From Desulfocapsa sulfexigens (lineage in GTDB: Bacteria; Desulfobacterota; Desulfobulbia; Desulfobulbales; Desulfocapsaceae), in the NCBI GenBank assembly GCA_015661935.1, contig DQVD01000229.1, forward strand, positions 1 through 9,277: DNA of 9,277 bases, written 5' to 3'. Numbering within the stretch: the first letter of the stretch is position 1; each line of letters opens with the position of its first letter. Below, in pieces: positions 1 to 7,502 of the stretch. Position numbers and translations under genes: made by a program. Below the pieces are notes generated by a model that was not told the origin of the DNA, did no database searches, and was given only the letters and a program-made list of their open reading frames with translations.

Positions 1-96
1 AACGATAACAGGGACGAGGAGAGGGAGGAAGGAGGAAGAGGGACTCTTTTCAAAACTTCCCTCATTATTCCTGCAAGTGAGACACAAGAGCGCTAA
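1..96 (+). CDS. C-terminal end of an upstream gene, possibly pseudopilin GspJ (partial)
   Basis: Frame 1 is open from the left edge to a TAA at 94-96, giving 31 residues. They begin with a charged Asp/Glu/Arg/Gly-rich stretch and finish with a hydrophobic strand-like segment, LFKTSLIIPASETQER. A last beta strand followed by a few polar residues is how GspJ-type minor pseudopilins often end, and gspJ normally sits directly before gspK, so gspJ is the best guess. The call rests on position and a short tail only. The stretch is GA-rich at its start and could be open by chance. The 400-nt gap to gspK is also unusual for a J-K pair. Confidence 0.4.
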   Translation, partial: NDNRDEEREEGGRGTLFKTSLIIPASETQER

Positions 97-333
97 GAAG
101 TAGTTCGTATAATACTGTAATTGCTTGACTTTACCACAATTCAGCCAGCCAGCAAAACCCGCTACAATCAAGGTCGGAGTAACCAGAAATAACGTAGAGA
201 AAACCTACTGAACAACTCACAAAAATCATTTTGTTAATTATATGATAATCCAGTATATTGGTGTTAGAAATACAGAACTGTAGTGTATCAGAAAAACAAA
301 ATTTACAGAAATCGCTCCCAATTAGTATGGAGC

Positions 334-354
334 CTGGGGGGAGGAGCACCCCAG
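334..354. repeat. Inverted repeat CTGGGG/CCCCAG
   Basis: Six perfectly complementary bases (334-339 with 349-354) enclose a 9-nt purine-rich loop. There is no T-tract on either side, so it is not a typical intrinsic terminator. It lies in the non-coding gap before gspK. Confidence 0.4.
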
Positions 355-409
355 CAAAATCACATAACGTCGGGTTTCATTCTTCAGCCTGATGATCACC
401 GGGGGGCTG

Positions 410-443
410 TCGAAGTCTGAACAATACGATTCTTGAACTTCGA
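410..443. repeat. Inverted repeat TCGAAGT/ACTTCGA
   Basis: Seven perfectly complementary bases (410-416 with 437-443) are separated by 20 nt. The spacing would suit an operator half-site pair or a loose stem-loop, and it lies about 50 nt before the proposed gspK start. No regulator can be named from it. Confidence 0.35.
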
Positions 444-450
444 TAATCAG

Positions 451-476
451 CATTCAATATTCGACATTCAATATTC
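451..476. repeat. Tandem 12-nt repeat, 14-nt period
   Basis: CATTCAATATTC occurs twice, at 451-462 and 465-476, with two bases between the copies (period 14). Each copy contains the palindrome AATATT. It sits 20 nt upstream of the proposed gspK start codon, in the 5' leader of the gene. Confidence 0.7.
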
Positions 477-488
477 ATATTACTTACC

Positions 489-498
489 GGAGATCATG
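489..498 (+). promoter_or_regulatory. Likely ribosome binding site and true start codon of gspK, out of frame by one base
   Basis: GGAG at 489-492 lies 3 nt before an ATG at 496-498, which is tight but usable. Reading from this ATG gives Met-Ser-Ser-Lys-Thr-Thr-Glu and reaches TGA at 547-549 after 17 codons. With one extra base in the A5 run at 504-508 the same ATG would give the leader MSSKNNRG followed by the GspK body that begins at 519. The basic leader ending in Gly is what the prepilin peptidase recognises, so this ATG is probably the original start. Confidence 0.6.
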
Positions 499-518
499 TC
501 CTCAAAAACAACAGAGGC

Positions 519-1526
519 ATGGCTCTGCTCCTTGTTATCAGTCTGCTGAGTGTATTGTTAATCATGACCCTGCAGTTCAACCGGGAAATGCGCGAGGGAT
601 ATATTATTTCAGGAAGCCTGGGCAACAGTATCAGGCTTTCCGAAATGGCAAGATCCGGAATCACCATTGGAGAACAGATACTCCTTGCTGATCTCGATGA
701 AAATAACTTTGATTCACTCCATGATTCCTGGGCATTGCTAGGTGAGGAAGAACTCTCGGATCTTTTTAATCTGGGTGATACAACAGTTGAGATTCAAGAC
801 GAAGGTGGAAAGTATCAGATCAATGCGATAACTGTTCAGGAAATTGACAATCTGCCTCAGGGCACGAATCTGGCAGCAGAGAAAAAAAAGCGGGAGCAAC
901 ATGCAAAAGATGTCCGTAACGTTCTCTGGAGACTCCTGCGGGCCGACCCCTTTCTTGTTGAAGACGGAGATGCCAGAGAAATCATCGATGCCCTGATAGA
1001 CTGGACAGACAGTGGCGACGGAGAAGAGGAATACGGGGCTGAAGAAAGCTACTACCGTTCTCTAGATCCGCCCTATTCCTGCAAAAACGGGCCTATAGAA
1101 TCCATTGAAGAATTGCTCATGGTTAAAGGATTTACCCCGGAACTCCTCTATGGAACCGAAGAGACACCTGGTCTTGCTCCCCTTCTCACCCCCTGGGGAA
1201 GCGATGGCAAAATTAATATCAACAGTGCCGACGTCCTCCTTCTTCAGGCCCTGGAATGGGACATGGACAGGGAAACAGCAGAAGGAATGATCGATTACCG
1301 GGAAGATGAAAACAATATTGAAGAACTAAAGGATTTCAAGTGGTATAAAGAAGTTCCTTCATTTCCTGGTGACGTTGAACTACATAAGGACAGGACAACA
1401 ACCAGCAGTAGGTTTTTTACCATTAAAGCCACTGCCACCATCGAAAAGCAGAAAAAGAGAGTTACCGCAACGGTGGAACGTACAGAAGACAAGATGATAA
1501 AAATCCTGCGATGGGAAAGTAATTAA
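519..1526 (+). CDS. gspK: Type II secretion minor pseudopilin GspK (5' end apparently frameshifted)
   Basis: GspK is the largest minor pseudopilin; with GspI and GspJ it caps the pseudopilus tip. The body begins MALLLVISLLSVLLIM, the hydrophobic N-terminal helix that follows the Gly cleavage site of the prepilin peptidase. The usual Glu at mature position 5 is absent, as is normal for GspK. Family motifs follow: LIDWTDSGD at residues 159-167, then GAE, YY, the PY/KNGPIESIEELL segment, and GKININSA from residue 230. At 335 residues it is of normal length. Position 519 is the first in-frame ATG, but the codons just before it read Lys-Asn-Asn-Arg-Gly, a prepilin leader, with no in-frame start behind them. 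The likely start is at 496, one base out of frame. The coordinates given therefore cover the mature protein only. gspL starts 5 nt downstream. Confidence 0.93.
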   Translation: MALLLVISLLSVLLIMTLQFNREMREGYIISGSLGNSIRLSEMARSGITIGEQILLADLDENNFDSLHDSWALLGEEELSDLFNLGDTTVEIQDEGGKYQINAITVQEIDNLPQGTNLAAEKKKREQHAKDVRNVLWRLLRADPFLVEDGDAREIIDALIDWTDSGDGEEEYGAEESYYRSLDPPYSCKNGPIESIEELLMVKGFTPELLYGTEETPGLAPLLTPWGSDGKININSADVLLLQALEWDMDRETAEGMIDYREDENNIEELKDFKWYKEVPSFPGDVELHKDRTTTSSRFFTIKATATIEKQKKRVTATVERTEDKMIKILRWESN

Positions 1527-1531
1527 CTGGA

Positions 1532-3040
1532 ATGATACAACGACTCCTCACCATAGATCTGCAGAGTGATCTGCTGACAGCAGTACTCCTTAATGGTGGT
1601 AAATCACAGGAAGTACTGGATTCCACGATTATAGTCACTGAAGGGAAAGAACCGGAAAATATCGTTGAAGAATTGACGGGCACCCTGGATTGCATTGACT
1701 GCAAATGCAATCTGGCACTTGGGGCCTCATTCTTTATCTTTCGCAACCTTAACCTGCCCTTTTCCGACCGGAAATCCATTGACAAAATCCTCCCCTTTGA
1801 GCTGGAAGAGAGTATTGCCGGATCCATCGACAATATGCTCGTCGATACCATAATTAATCCCGGAACCGGGAAAGAAGTGGAAATTATTGCTGCCATGATC
1901 GAACGGAGCCTTCTGGCCCGCTGGCATGCCGCATTTCAGGCCGCAGATATTTTTCCCGAACGTATCCTCCTGTCCGGTCTTCCCACAATCTCCCAAATTC
2001 TTGAAAATGGAGAGCCTCCCGAAGATTTCATTTTCCTGAGCCTTAGATTGACGGATGCAACGCTTTTCCTGTTTTCGGACGGGAAGCTGCAACTTGTCAG
2101 ACCCCTGTCCTTCAAACCTTTGAGCTTTGATACGAAGTCAGATACAGGTTTTCTTTTCAAGGCAGAAAACGGAGAACTCACTATTCAGGGAACTGAACAT
2201 AGCGCAGAAGCCTATCAGGAACTGGCTATTGCAGTCAGACAAACCCTTGCACCACTTGCCATGAAGACTGAAACAAAAAACATGCCTCTCTACATTGAAG
2301 GAAGCGGTGGTCTGGCGCCCTCTGCTACGTCATGGATAGAAAAGGCTTTTGGTGTCCCATGCCTGGTCTGCGGCCGCGGTGGTCTTCTGCCGCTGCCATC
2401 ACAACTCCCGAAAGAAACAGAAGCACATGCTGCCTTTCTTACTTCCTGTCTCAGTCTTGGTGCTCCAAGAGAAAAAGTGCGTCCGGAATTCAACTTTTGC
2501 AAAGAAGATTTTGTGCCCTATGATAGTCTGGCAAAATATCGTAGCCTGGGTAAAGTTTTTGCCATTACTCTAATTGCAGCTCTCATTTCTTCACTTGCTT
2601 ATCTGTTTTATGACAACAATGTATTAACAAAAAAACGGGACGCGCTGGTTTCAGACATTCATACTGTCTTTAAGGAAACACTTCCAGGCACAAAAAGAAT
2701 AGTTGACCCACGCCAGCAGCTGCAGGTTGCCATCAACACTGCAAAAATTTCCTCAGGAAAAGGAGAGGGAACAGCACTGCCCTATCCGGCTCTTCATGTC
2801 CTGCGTGTAATCTCCACACGAATTTCCACATCACTTGATGTCAAGCTCACCCGAATGGTGTACGAGGCGAAGGGATTACGTCTCATAGGAATTACCGACA
2901 CCTTTAATACCGTGGACAACATGAAAAAGAGCCTTGAACAAGCACCAGAAATTCTCTTTGTCACCATCAGTTCTGCAAATATGAATCCTAAAGATAATAA
3001 AATCCGCTTTGAACTGAAATTGGATCTGGGAGAGTCGTAA
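1532..3040 (+). CDS. gspL: Type II secretion inner-membrane platform protein GspL
   Basis: GspL recruits the GspE ATPase to the inner membrane and pairs with GspM. The N-terminal half, starting MIQRLLTIDLQSD, has the strand-turn look of the actin-like GspL/PilM cytoplasmic fold. One transmembrane helix lies at about residues 342-360 (VFAITLIAALISSLAYLFY), preceded by Lys and followed by charged residues. A periplasmic ferredoxin-like domain fills about 400-502. The length of 502 is a little above the usual 380-450. Unusual are a Cys-rich CIDCKC at residues 54-59 and CLVC at 277-280, both on the predicted cytoplasmic side. The start lies 5 nt after gspK; the ribosome site is weak (GGGAAAG some 12 nt upstream), which suggests translational coupling. 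gspM follows after 2 nt. Confidence 0.88.
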   Translation: MIQRLLTIDLQSDLLTAVLLNGGKSQEVLDSTIIVTEGKEPENIVEELTGTLDCIDCKCNLALGASFFIFRNLNLPFSDRKSIDKILPFELEESIAGSIDNMLVDTIINPGTGKEVEIIAAMIERSLLARWHAAFQAADIFPERILLSGLPTISQILENGEPPEDFIFLSLRLTDATLFLFSDGKLQLVRPLSFKPLSFDTKSDTGFLFKAENGELTIQGTEHSAEAYQELAIAVRQTLAPLAMKTETKNMPLYIEGSGGLAPSATSWIEKAFGVPCLVCGRGGLLPLPSQLPKETEAHAAFLTSCLSLGAPREKVRPEFNFCKEDFVPYDSLAKYRSLGKVFAITLIAALISSLAYLFYDNNVLTKKRDALVSDIHTVFKETLPGTKRIVDPRQQLQVAINTAKISSGKGEGTALPYPALHVLRVISTRISTSLDVKLTRMVYEAKGLRLIGITDTFNTVDNMKKSLEQAPEILFVTISSANMNPKDNKIRFELKLDLGES

Positions 3041-3042
3041 TA

Positions 3043-3636
3043 ATGAAACCCTCTTCACTTTCCTCATCCGCTTATATCCAGTCCCTGCTTGAAAAAAGCG
3101 GATGGCACCGTATGTCCAGGCAGGAGCAGCTTATGGTGGCCGGCCTGATTGTGGTTGTTACCGCCATTCTTATCTTTCACTTTCTTTTTTCACCTCTTCT
3201 GGAATCAAGGCAGCGCCTGCAGAAGTCTCTTGTGAAAAAGAACATAGAACTGCAGCAAATGCATGATATGCAACAGGAGTATCGAGGCCTGCAGCTTCAG
3301 TCCGGCAATATCCAGGAACGTATCAGGAAAAGACCAAAGAACTTCACCCTCTTTTCCTATATCGAGAAACAGGCCACATTCGCCAAAGTAAAAGGAAACA
3401 TCAAATACCTGAAGCCCAGTGAAATAGACAGGGAAGGTGATCTCGATGAATCGCGGGTGGATATGAAACTGCAGAGGATCACCACACCCAGCCTTGTAAA
3501 TTTCCTTAAAGGTTTGGAATCGGAAAAGGATGTAGTCTTTATCAATCGAATCTCCATCCAGGAACATGGGAAAGATCAGGGCTATCTGAATGTTGTTATC
3601 CAGGTCATCACCTTTAAAATAGCGGATGGAATATGA
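3043..3636 (+). CDS. gspM: Type II secretion inner-membrane platform protein GspM
   Basis: GspM is a small bitopic protein that stabilises GspL and links the platform to the pseudopilus. At 197 residues it has a cytoplasmic N-terminus of about 29 residues, one transmembrane helix at about 30-49, a Gln/Leu/Glu-rich stretch at about 53-90 likely to form a coiled coil, and a periplasmic alpha/beta domain to the end. GspM is poorly conserved, so the call rests on size, topology and place between gspL and gspN. The start has a good ribosome site, GGGAGAG at 3028-3034, 8 nt before the ATG and inside the end of gspL. The stop overlaps the gspN start by 4 nt (ATGA), typical of coupled translation. 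Confidence 0.82.
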   Translation: MKPSSLSSSAYIQSLLEKSGWHRMSRQEQLMVAGLIVVVTAILIFHFLFSPLLESRQRLQKSLVKKNIELQQMHDMQQEYRGLQLQSGNIQERIRKRPKNFTLFSYIEKQATFAKVKGNIKYLKPSEIDREGDLDESRVDMKLQRITTPSLVNFLKGLESEKDVVFINRISIQEHGKDQGYLNVVIQVITFKIADGI

Positions 3637-4523
3637 GTCTCTTTAAAAGTAAAACATCATTTTTGCTGAGCCTGTTTCTCTACACTCTTATTCTAACGGG
3701 CTTACTGCTCTATTTCCGTTTTCCTGCAGAGAAATTTAAAACGTACTGCGAAGTAAATCTCTCAAAACTCATGCCGGGGACCGAGTGCAGCATAGACAGG
3801 ATTCATTATAGCTTCCCTTGCAGTCTCGCAGCAGAAACAATCAGAATCAGCAGTAACAAACTGAACAAGCAGGAACTTTTCACAATCGAGCAAGCACTCA
3901 TCAGCCCTGATATTTCAGCCCTGACATCGCAACTCCAGGTCAAACTCAGCGCCTTTGCTGGAATTCATACCTTTTCCCTGATGCTTGGCCCTGAGGAAAA
4001 AGAATTCACCCTTAAGGATATTCAAATTAACAATCTGGATCCGTCCCGTATTCCTTTTCTTGGACAGGCAACAAAGCGAAAAATCGTCGGCAATGTTGAT
4101 GGAAGCGGACACTACCATGGAATCTGGAAAAACGGGAAATACAGTGCAGATGGAGCAGGTCAGATTACGCTTCAAAAGGGAAGTTTCAGTCTGCTTCTCC
4201 CCATTTTTTCACTCAACTCAATTGACCTGAAAAAACTTACCTCCAACTTTGTTTTAAAGGAGAACACTCTCGAATGCAGCAATGGCACCTTTTATGGCCA
4301 AGAATTAAAGGGAAGTTTTTCGGGAAGCTTATCATTGAAGTCAACACTCAAAGCAGCAACGTTATCGTTTAAAGGAGCACTCGAGCCACTACCACCTCTC
4401 CTGAAAAAAAACACACATGCCAAAAAGATGTTACTTTTATTAAAGAAACAGAGTAAACGCGGTACCGTTCCCTTTCTTCTGAAAGGTACGGTACAGAAAC
4501 CAAGTTTTAAATTTGAATCCTGA
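3633..4523 (+). CDS. gspN: Type II secretion system protein GspN
   Basis: GspN is an accessory T2SS envelope protein present in only some systems; its exact role is not settled. This copy has 296 residues: a short basic start, one hydrophobic helix at about 9-28 (signal anchor), then a long periplasmic part rich in alternating beta strands. Sequences such as TCEL-like Cys at 'PGTECSIDRIHY', the 'DGSGHYHG' turn and the closing 'PFLLKGTVQKPSFKF' resemble the AsmA-like beta-rich pattern of GspN proteins. The assignment also rests on position after gspM and before gspC. It overlaps gspM by 4 nt and ends 9 nt before gspC. Its last 60 bases hold a strong inverted repeat (listed separately). Confidence 0.8.
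   Translation: MSLFKSKTSFLLSLFLYTLILTGLLLYFRFPAEKFKTYCEVNLSKLMPGTECSIDRIHYSFPCSLAAETIRISSNKLNKQELFTIEQALISPDISALTSQLQVKLSAFAGIHTFSLMLGPEEKEFTLKDIQINNLDPSRIPFLGQATKRKIVGNVDGSGHYHGIWKNGKYSADGAGQITLQKGSFSLLLPIFSLNSIDLKKLTSNFVLKENTLECSNGTFYGQELKGSFSGSLSLKSTLKAATLSFKGALEPLPPLLKKNTHAKKMLLLLKKQSKRGTVPFLLKGTVQKPSFKFES
4462..4494. repeat. Imperfect hairpin at the 3' end of gspN
   Basis: GTACCGT (4462-4468) pairs with ACGGTAC (4488-4494), and CCTTTC (4471-4476) pairs with GAAAGG (4481-4486), leaving a TTCT loop and a small 2/1 internal loop. That makes 13 base pairs. It lies inside the gspN reading frame, 38 nt before the gspC start codon, with no T-tract after it, so it is not a classic terminator. 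It could be an mRNA processing or stability element at the gspN/gspC boundary, or a chance result of the repeated Gly-Thr-Val codons. Confidence 0.6.
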
Positions 4524-4532
4524 CCGGTACCT

Positions 4533-5174
4533 ATGCTAAAGCGTTCTTCCATTATTGTTTCGTTTATTCTGGTAACCGTCCTGGCTGCAGGAGGTGTTGA
4601 GTTCTTTTGCAGAAACCTTGGTGAGGCCCTTGTGGCGGATAAACCTGCAAGCGTGGTGACAAGTGGAAAAACCACCGTCAAAACACCGGGAAAAGCTCCT
4701 GCGGCACAGGTTAAAAAGATTCAAAAAGTAAAAAAAATGGAAAACTATTCCATCATTGCCAAGCGAAGTCTCTTTGGCAAGATAGAAAAGAAGGAGACAA
4801 TAAAAGAAACAGCTCCTGCGGCACCACTTAAAGCCACAACACTGGATCTGGTTTTACTCGGTACAATTAGCGGTGAAGGCAATTTGCAACGGGCAATCAT
4901 CCAGCAGAAAAAAAAGAGAACCCAGGACATTTATTACAAGGGTGATGCCATAGGTTCTGCCATAATTAAAGAAGTGAAGCGTGGAGAAATTATTCTCACG
5001 GTGAACGGCAAAGACGAAATATTGCTTATGAAAGAACCAAAGAGCAGCCAGGTACCAAATAAGGTCAAACCACCAGGCCGTAAAAAAAAGATAACACCGC
5101 CTAAGACATCTGTGAAAACAACCAAGCCTGCATCACCTCTACGAAAAATAACTATTAAAACCGATGATATATAG
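4533..5174 (+). CDS. gspC: Type II secretion protein GspC, HR domain only, no PDZ
   Basis: GspC spans the periplasm and connects the inner-membrane platform to the secretin: its homology region (HR) binds the N0 domain of GspD. The 213 residues show a transmembrane helix at about 6-24, an Ala/Pro/Lys-rich linker, and an HR domain at about 71-168 beginning NYSIIAKRSLFG and containing LVLLGTISG, RAIIQ, YYKGDAIG and the closing NGKDEILL. The usual C-terminal PDZ or coiled-coil domain is missing; instead residues 169-213 are a tail with 13 Lys/Arg and many Pro and Thr. No strong ribosome site precedes the ATG, which is 9 nt after gspN, so translation is probably coupled. gspD follows after 11 nt, fitting the direct GspC-GspD partnership. 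A PilP-like pilus protein is the main alternative but fits less well. Confidence 0.87.
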   Translation: MLKRSSIIVSFILVTVLAAGGVEFFCRNLGEALVADKPASVVTSGKTTVKTPGKAPAAQVKKIQKVKKMENYSIIAKRSLFGKIEKKETIKETAPAAPLKATTLDLVLLGTISGEGNLQRAIIQQKKKRTQDIYYKGDAIGSAIIKEVKRGEIILTVNGKDEILLMKEPKSSQVPNKVKPPGRKKKITPPKTSVKTTKPASPLRKITIKTDDI

Positions 5175-5185
5175 GAAACTTCCCA

Positions 5186-7489
5186 ATGATATCTCTTAGC
5201 ACCGGAACTGTTTCAAACGCAGCCAGACTACTGCTGCTCTTTCTCTGTTGCGCACTGTTCTGTAGCCCTTTCTCTTTAATGGCTGCCGAGAATGAAAAAA
5301 AGCCGGCCACACCAGCAACCGTAGAAAAATCCCAGCGTTTTATCACCATCGACTTTGACCAAGTGGATATCCTTCTCTTTATCAAGTATATCAGTGAACT
5401 CACGGGGAAAAACTTCATAATAGACAAGGCGGTAAAGGGGAGTGTCTCCATCGTTTCTCCCACCAGAATTTCAGAAGAGGAAGCCTTTCAGGTATTTGAA
5501 TCTGTCCTTGCCGTGAATGGTTTTACCACTGTTCAGGCCGGTGTTATGACTAAAATCATGCCTTCAGTGAGAGCGCGAACTGAAAATATTGACACGCTGC
5601 ACCATGGAGAGCCCTCCACGCCCGAAGATAAGATTGTCACCCAGCTTATCCCTCTTGTCCATACAACTCCCACCGAGATGAAAAAGGTTCTGGCTCCTCT
5701 TGTTTCCAAGACTTCAGTGGTTATTGCACACACCCAATCAGGCATACTTATTGTCACAGATACCCTTTCTAATATTCAAAAGCTTCTATCCATTATCTCA
5801 TCGCTTGATGTGGACTATTCCAGTGATGAACTGGAAGTTATTCCTCTGAAACATGCGACAGCCTCAACCATTGGCACTACCATCAATTCTATCTTCCAGC
5901 GTACTGGAGCTCCGAAAAAAGGGGTTATTAGCAAGGCCGGGGTAAAAGTGGTTCCCTATGATCGAATCAATGCCCTGATTGTCCTGGCTGGTCCGGGTGA
6001 TATACTTCGGGTCAAACGGCTGATTGCCATGCTCGACACAGAACCTGAACAAAATGAAGGCAATATTCGGGTGGTTTACCTTCAACACGCGACGGCCAAA
6101 GAGCTTGTCACAGTCCTTACCAGTCTGCCCGGTCAGGAGCCAGCAAAAGGAAAGGGGCCACAAAAGACACCAGCTATTTCCAAAGATGTCAAGATTATGG
6201 CTGATGAAGGAACAAACTCTCTTATTATCACTGCATCCCGTTCCGAATTCAAAGTTCTGGAAGATGTTATTAAGAAGCTCGATATTCCAAGGCGTATGGT
6301 ATACCTCGAAGCATTGATTCTGGAAGTGGACACAGAAAGTAACTTTGATGTGGGAGTTAAGTGGATAGGATCCGGAGGGTATGCCGACGGTACGGGTGTT
6401 GTATTTGGCGGTTTTGGGGGAAATGATGGATTTAAGCTGGGCCAGGCGATAACGACTACTACTGAAGGTATCGCATCTGTTGGCAGAGGCTTTAGTCTTG
6501 GAGTCCTACAACAAGGTATTAAAATCGCCGGAATTACTTTTCCCAATATTGCAGCTGTACTCAAGGCCTACAAAGATGATTCCAGTATCAATATCATCGC
6601 AACACCACAGATTCTGACGACAGATAACAAAGAAGCTAAAATCAGTGTTGGAGAAAACATCCCCTACTTGAGCACCTCTAATACTGCCGACACATCTAAG
6701 AGGGGATATGAGAATTATGAATATAAAGATGTTGCCACCACATTAACAATCACTCCTCAGATTAATCAAGCCGACACCCTGCGTCTTGAAATATCTACAG
6801 AAGTCAGCAAAATCAAGTCACTGGGAGAGGGAGGAGTCAGACCAACTACCTTTAAACGAACTGCCAACACCACGGTGCTGGTTCAGGACGCCGATACCAT
6901 AGTTATTGGCGGCATCATCGGTCATGATGCTTCCGAAGGTGGTTCAAAAATACCGCTGCTTGGGGATATTCCAATTATCGGATGGCTCTTCAAAAATCAT
7001 AGTACCACCCATAGAAAAACAAACATGTTTATCTTTATCACTCCCCATATTGTCAAGAATCCTGCTGATATGGCCAGGATTACCCTGACCAGGGAAGAAC
7101 AGCTGGACAAGGTCATGCCTGCTGTCAGAGAACAGCTTCACCGCCAGATCAATCTTGACCATGCCATGCGTTTATCTGATGTTGGCTTCCAAAAGCTGCA
7201 GGAAGAAAATTATGAACAAGCACGAAACTTTTTCAATGAAGCCCTTGAAATAAAACCGAACTCTCCATATGCACTGATGAATCTTGGAGCCATCTGTGAG
7301 CACGAGGGTGATACTAAAGGAGCTATCAGATATTATCAGAGGGTTGTTGATAGTGTAAGTGATAGTGAAAACAGTGAGTATGAAGGCGATGATCCGAACA
7401 GAATGAACCTGGTACAAATTTGCAGGGACAACATTAAACGACTCCTGCAGGAGCAAGATACCTGGCCATATCCGGAAAATAGTGAGTAG
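5186..7489 (+). CDS. gspD: Type II secretion outer-membrane secretin GspD with C-terminal TPR extension
   Basis: GspD forms the multimeric outer-membrane channel. The start has AGGAA at 5173-5177, 8 nt upstream. A Sec signal peptide covers about residues 1-34, ending LMAA. The N0 domain lies at about 50-125 (FITIDFDQVDI), N1 at 151-212, N2 at 216-283 and N3 at 294-370, each ring domain opening with the typical 'IPL/VYL..ATA' strand. The secretin domain spans about 369-623, with SVGENIPY, TLTITPQI, the signature IPLLGDIPIIGWLF and the final IFITPHIV. After it come two tetratricopeptide repeats: residues 660-693 (G667, A679, F683, A686, P691) and 694-727 (L700, G701, A713, Y717), then an acidic linker and a last helix. 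At 767 residues it is longer than the common 650-700. The TPR part replaces the usual pilotin-binding S-domain. gspE starts 13 nt downstream. Confidence 0.97.
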   Translation: MISLSTGTVSNAARLLLLFLCCALFCSPFSLMAAENEKKPATPATVEKSQRFITIDFDQVDILLFIKYISELTGKNFIIDKAVKGSVSIVSPTRISEEEAFQVFESVLAVNGFTTVQAGVMTKIMPSVRARTENIDTLHHGEPSTPEDKIVTQLIPLVHTTPTEMKKVLAPLVSKTSVVIAHTQSGILIVTDTLSNIQKLLSIISSLDVDYSSDELEVIPLKHATASTIGTTINSIFQRTGAPKKGVISKAGVKVVPYDRINALIVLAGPGDILRVKRLIAMLDTEPEQNEGNIRVVYLQHATAKELVTVLTSLPGQEPAKGKGPQKTPAISKDVKIMADEGTNSLIITASRSEFKVLEDVIKKLDIPRRMVYLEALILEVDTESNFDVGVKWIGSGGYADGTGVVFGGFGGNDGFKLGQAITTTTEGIASVGRGFSLGVLQQGIKIAGITFPNIAAVLKAYKDDSSINIIATPQILTTDNKEAKISVGENIPYLSTSNTADTSKRGYENYEYKDVATTLTITPQINQADTLRLEISTEVSKIKSLGEGGVRPTTFKRTANTTVLVQDADTIVIGGIIGHDASEGGSKIPLLGDIPIIGWLFKNHSTTHRKTNMFIFITPHIVKNPADMARITLTREEQLDKVMPAVREQLHRQINLDHAMRLSDVGFQKLQEENYEQARNFFNEALEIKPNSPYALMNLGAICEHEGDTKGAIRYYQRVVDSVSDSENSEYEGDDPNRMNLVQICRDNIKRLLQEQDTWPYPENSE

Positions 7490-7502
7490 GAATTAGATAC
7501 GA

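Larger units (their letters stand above)
97..495. other. Non-coding gap inside the operon, with repeats
   Basis: About 400 nt without a convincing gene on either strand. It is AT-rich from about 97 to 310 and GC-richer from about 330 to 420. Visible structure: a perfect TATAAT hexamer at 108-113, but with no good -35 box 17 nt before it; a 6-bp inverted repeat CTGGGG/CCCCAG at 334-339 and 349-354; a 7-bp inverted repeat TCGAAGT/ACTTCGA at 410-416 and 437-443; and a tandem repeat at 451-476. The gap may hold a promoter for gspK onward, or may be decayed repeat or insertion material. The sequence does not decide between these. Confidence 0.6.

Noticed and set aside
108..113. Perfect TATAAT as a gspK promoter
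   Set aside because: No -35 box at 16-18 nt upstream and no extended -10 TGn; kept only as a remark in the gap entry.
131..349. 72-residue reverse-strand open frame in the gap before gspK
   Set aside because: No recognisable motif, no clear ribosome site, many Cys and aromatic residues typical of translated AT-rich non-coding DNA.
5186..5290. Lipoprotein signal on GspD because of several Cys in the leader
   Set aside because: No lipobox; the Cys residues lie within the hydrophobic core and the peptide ends in a normal signal peptidase I-like Met-Ala-Ala site.
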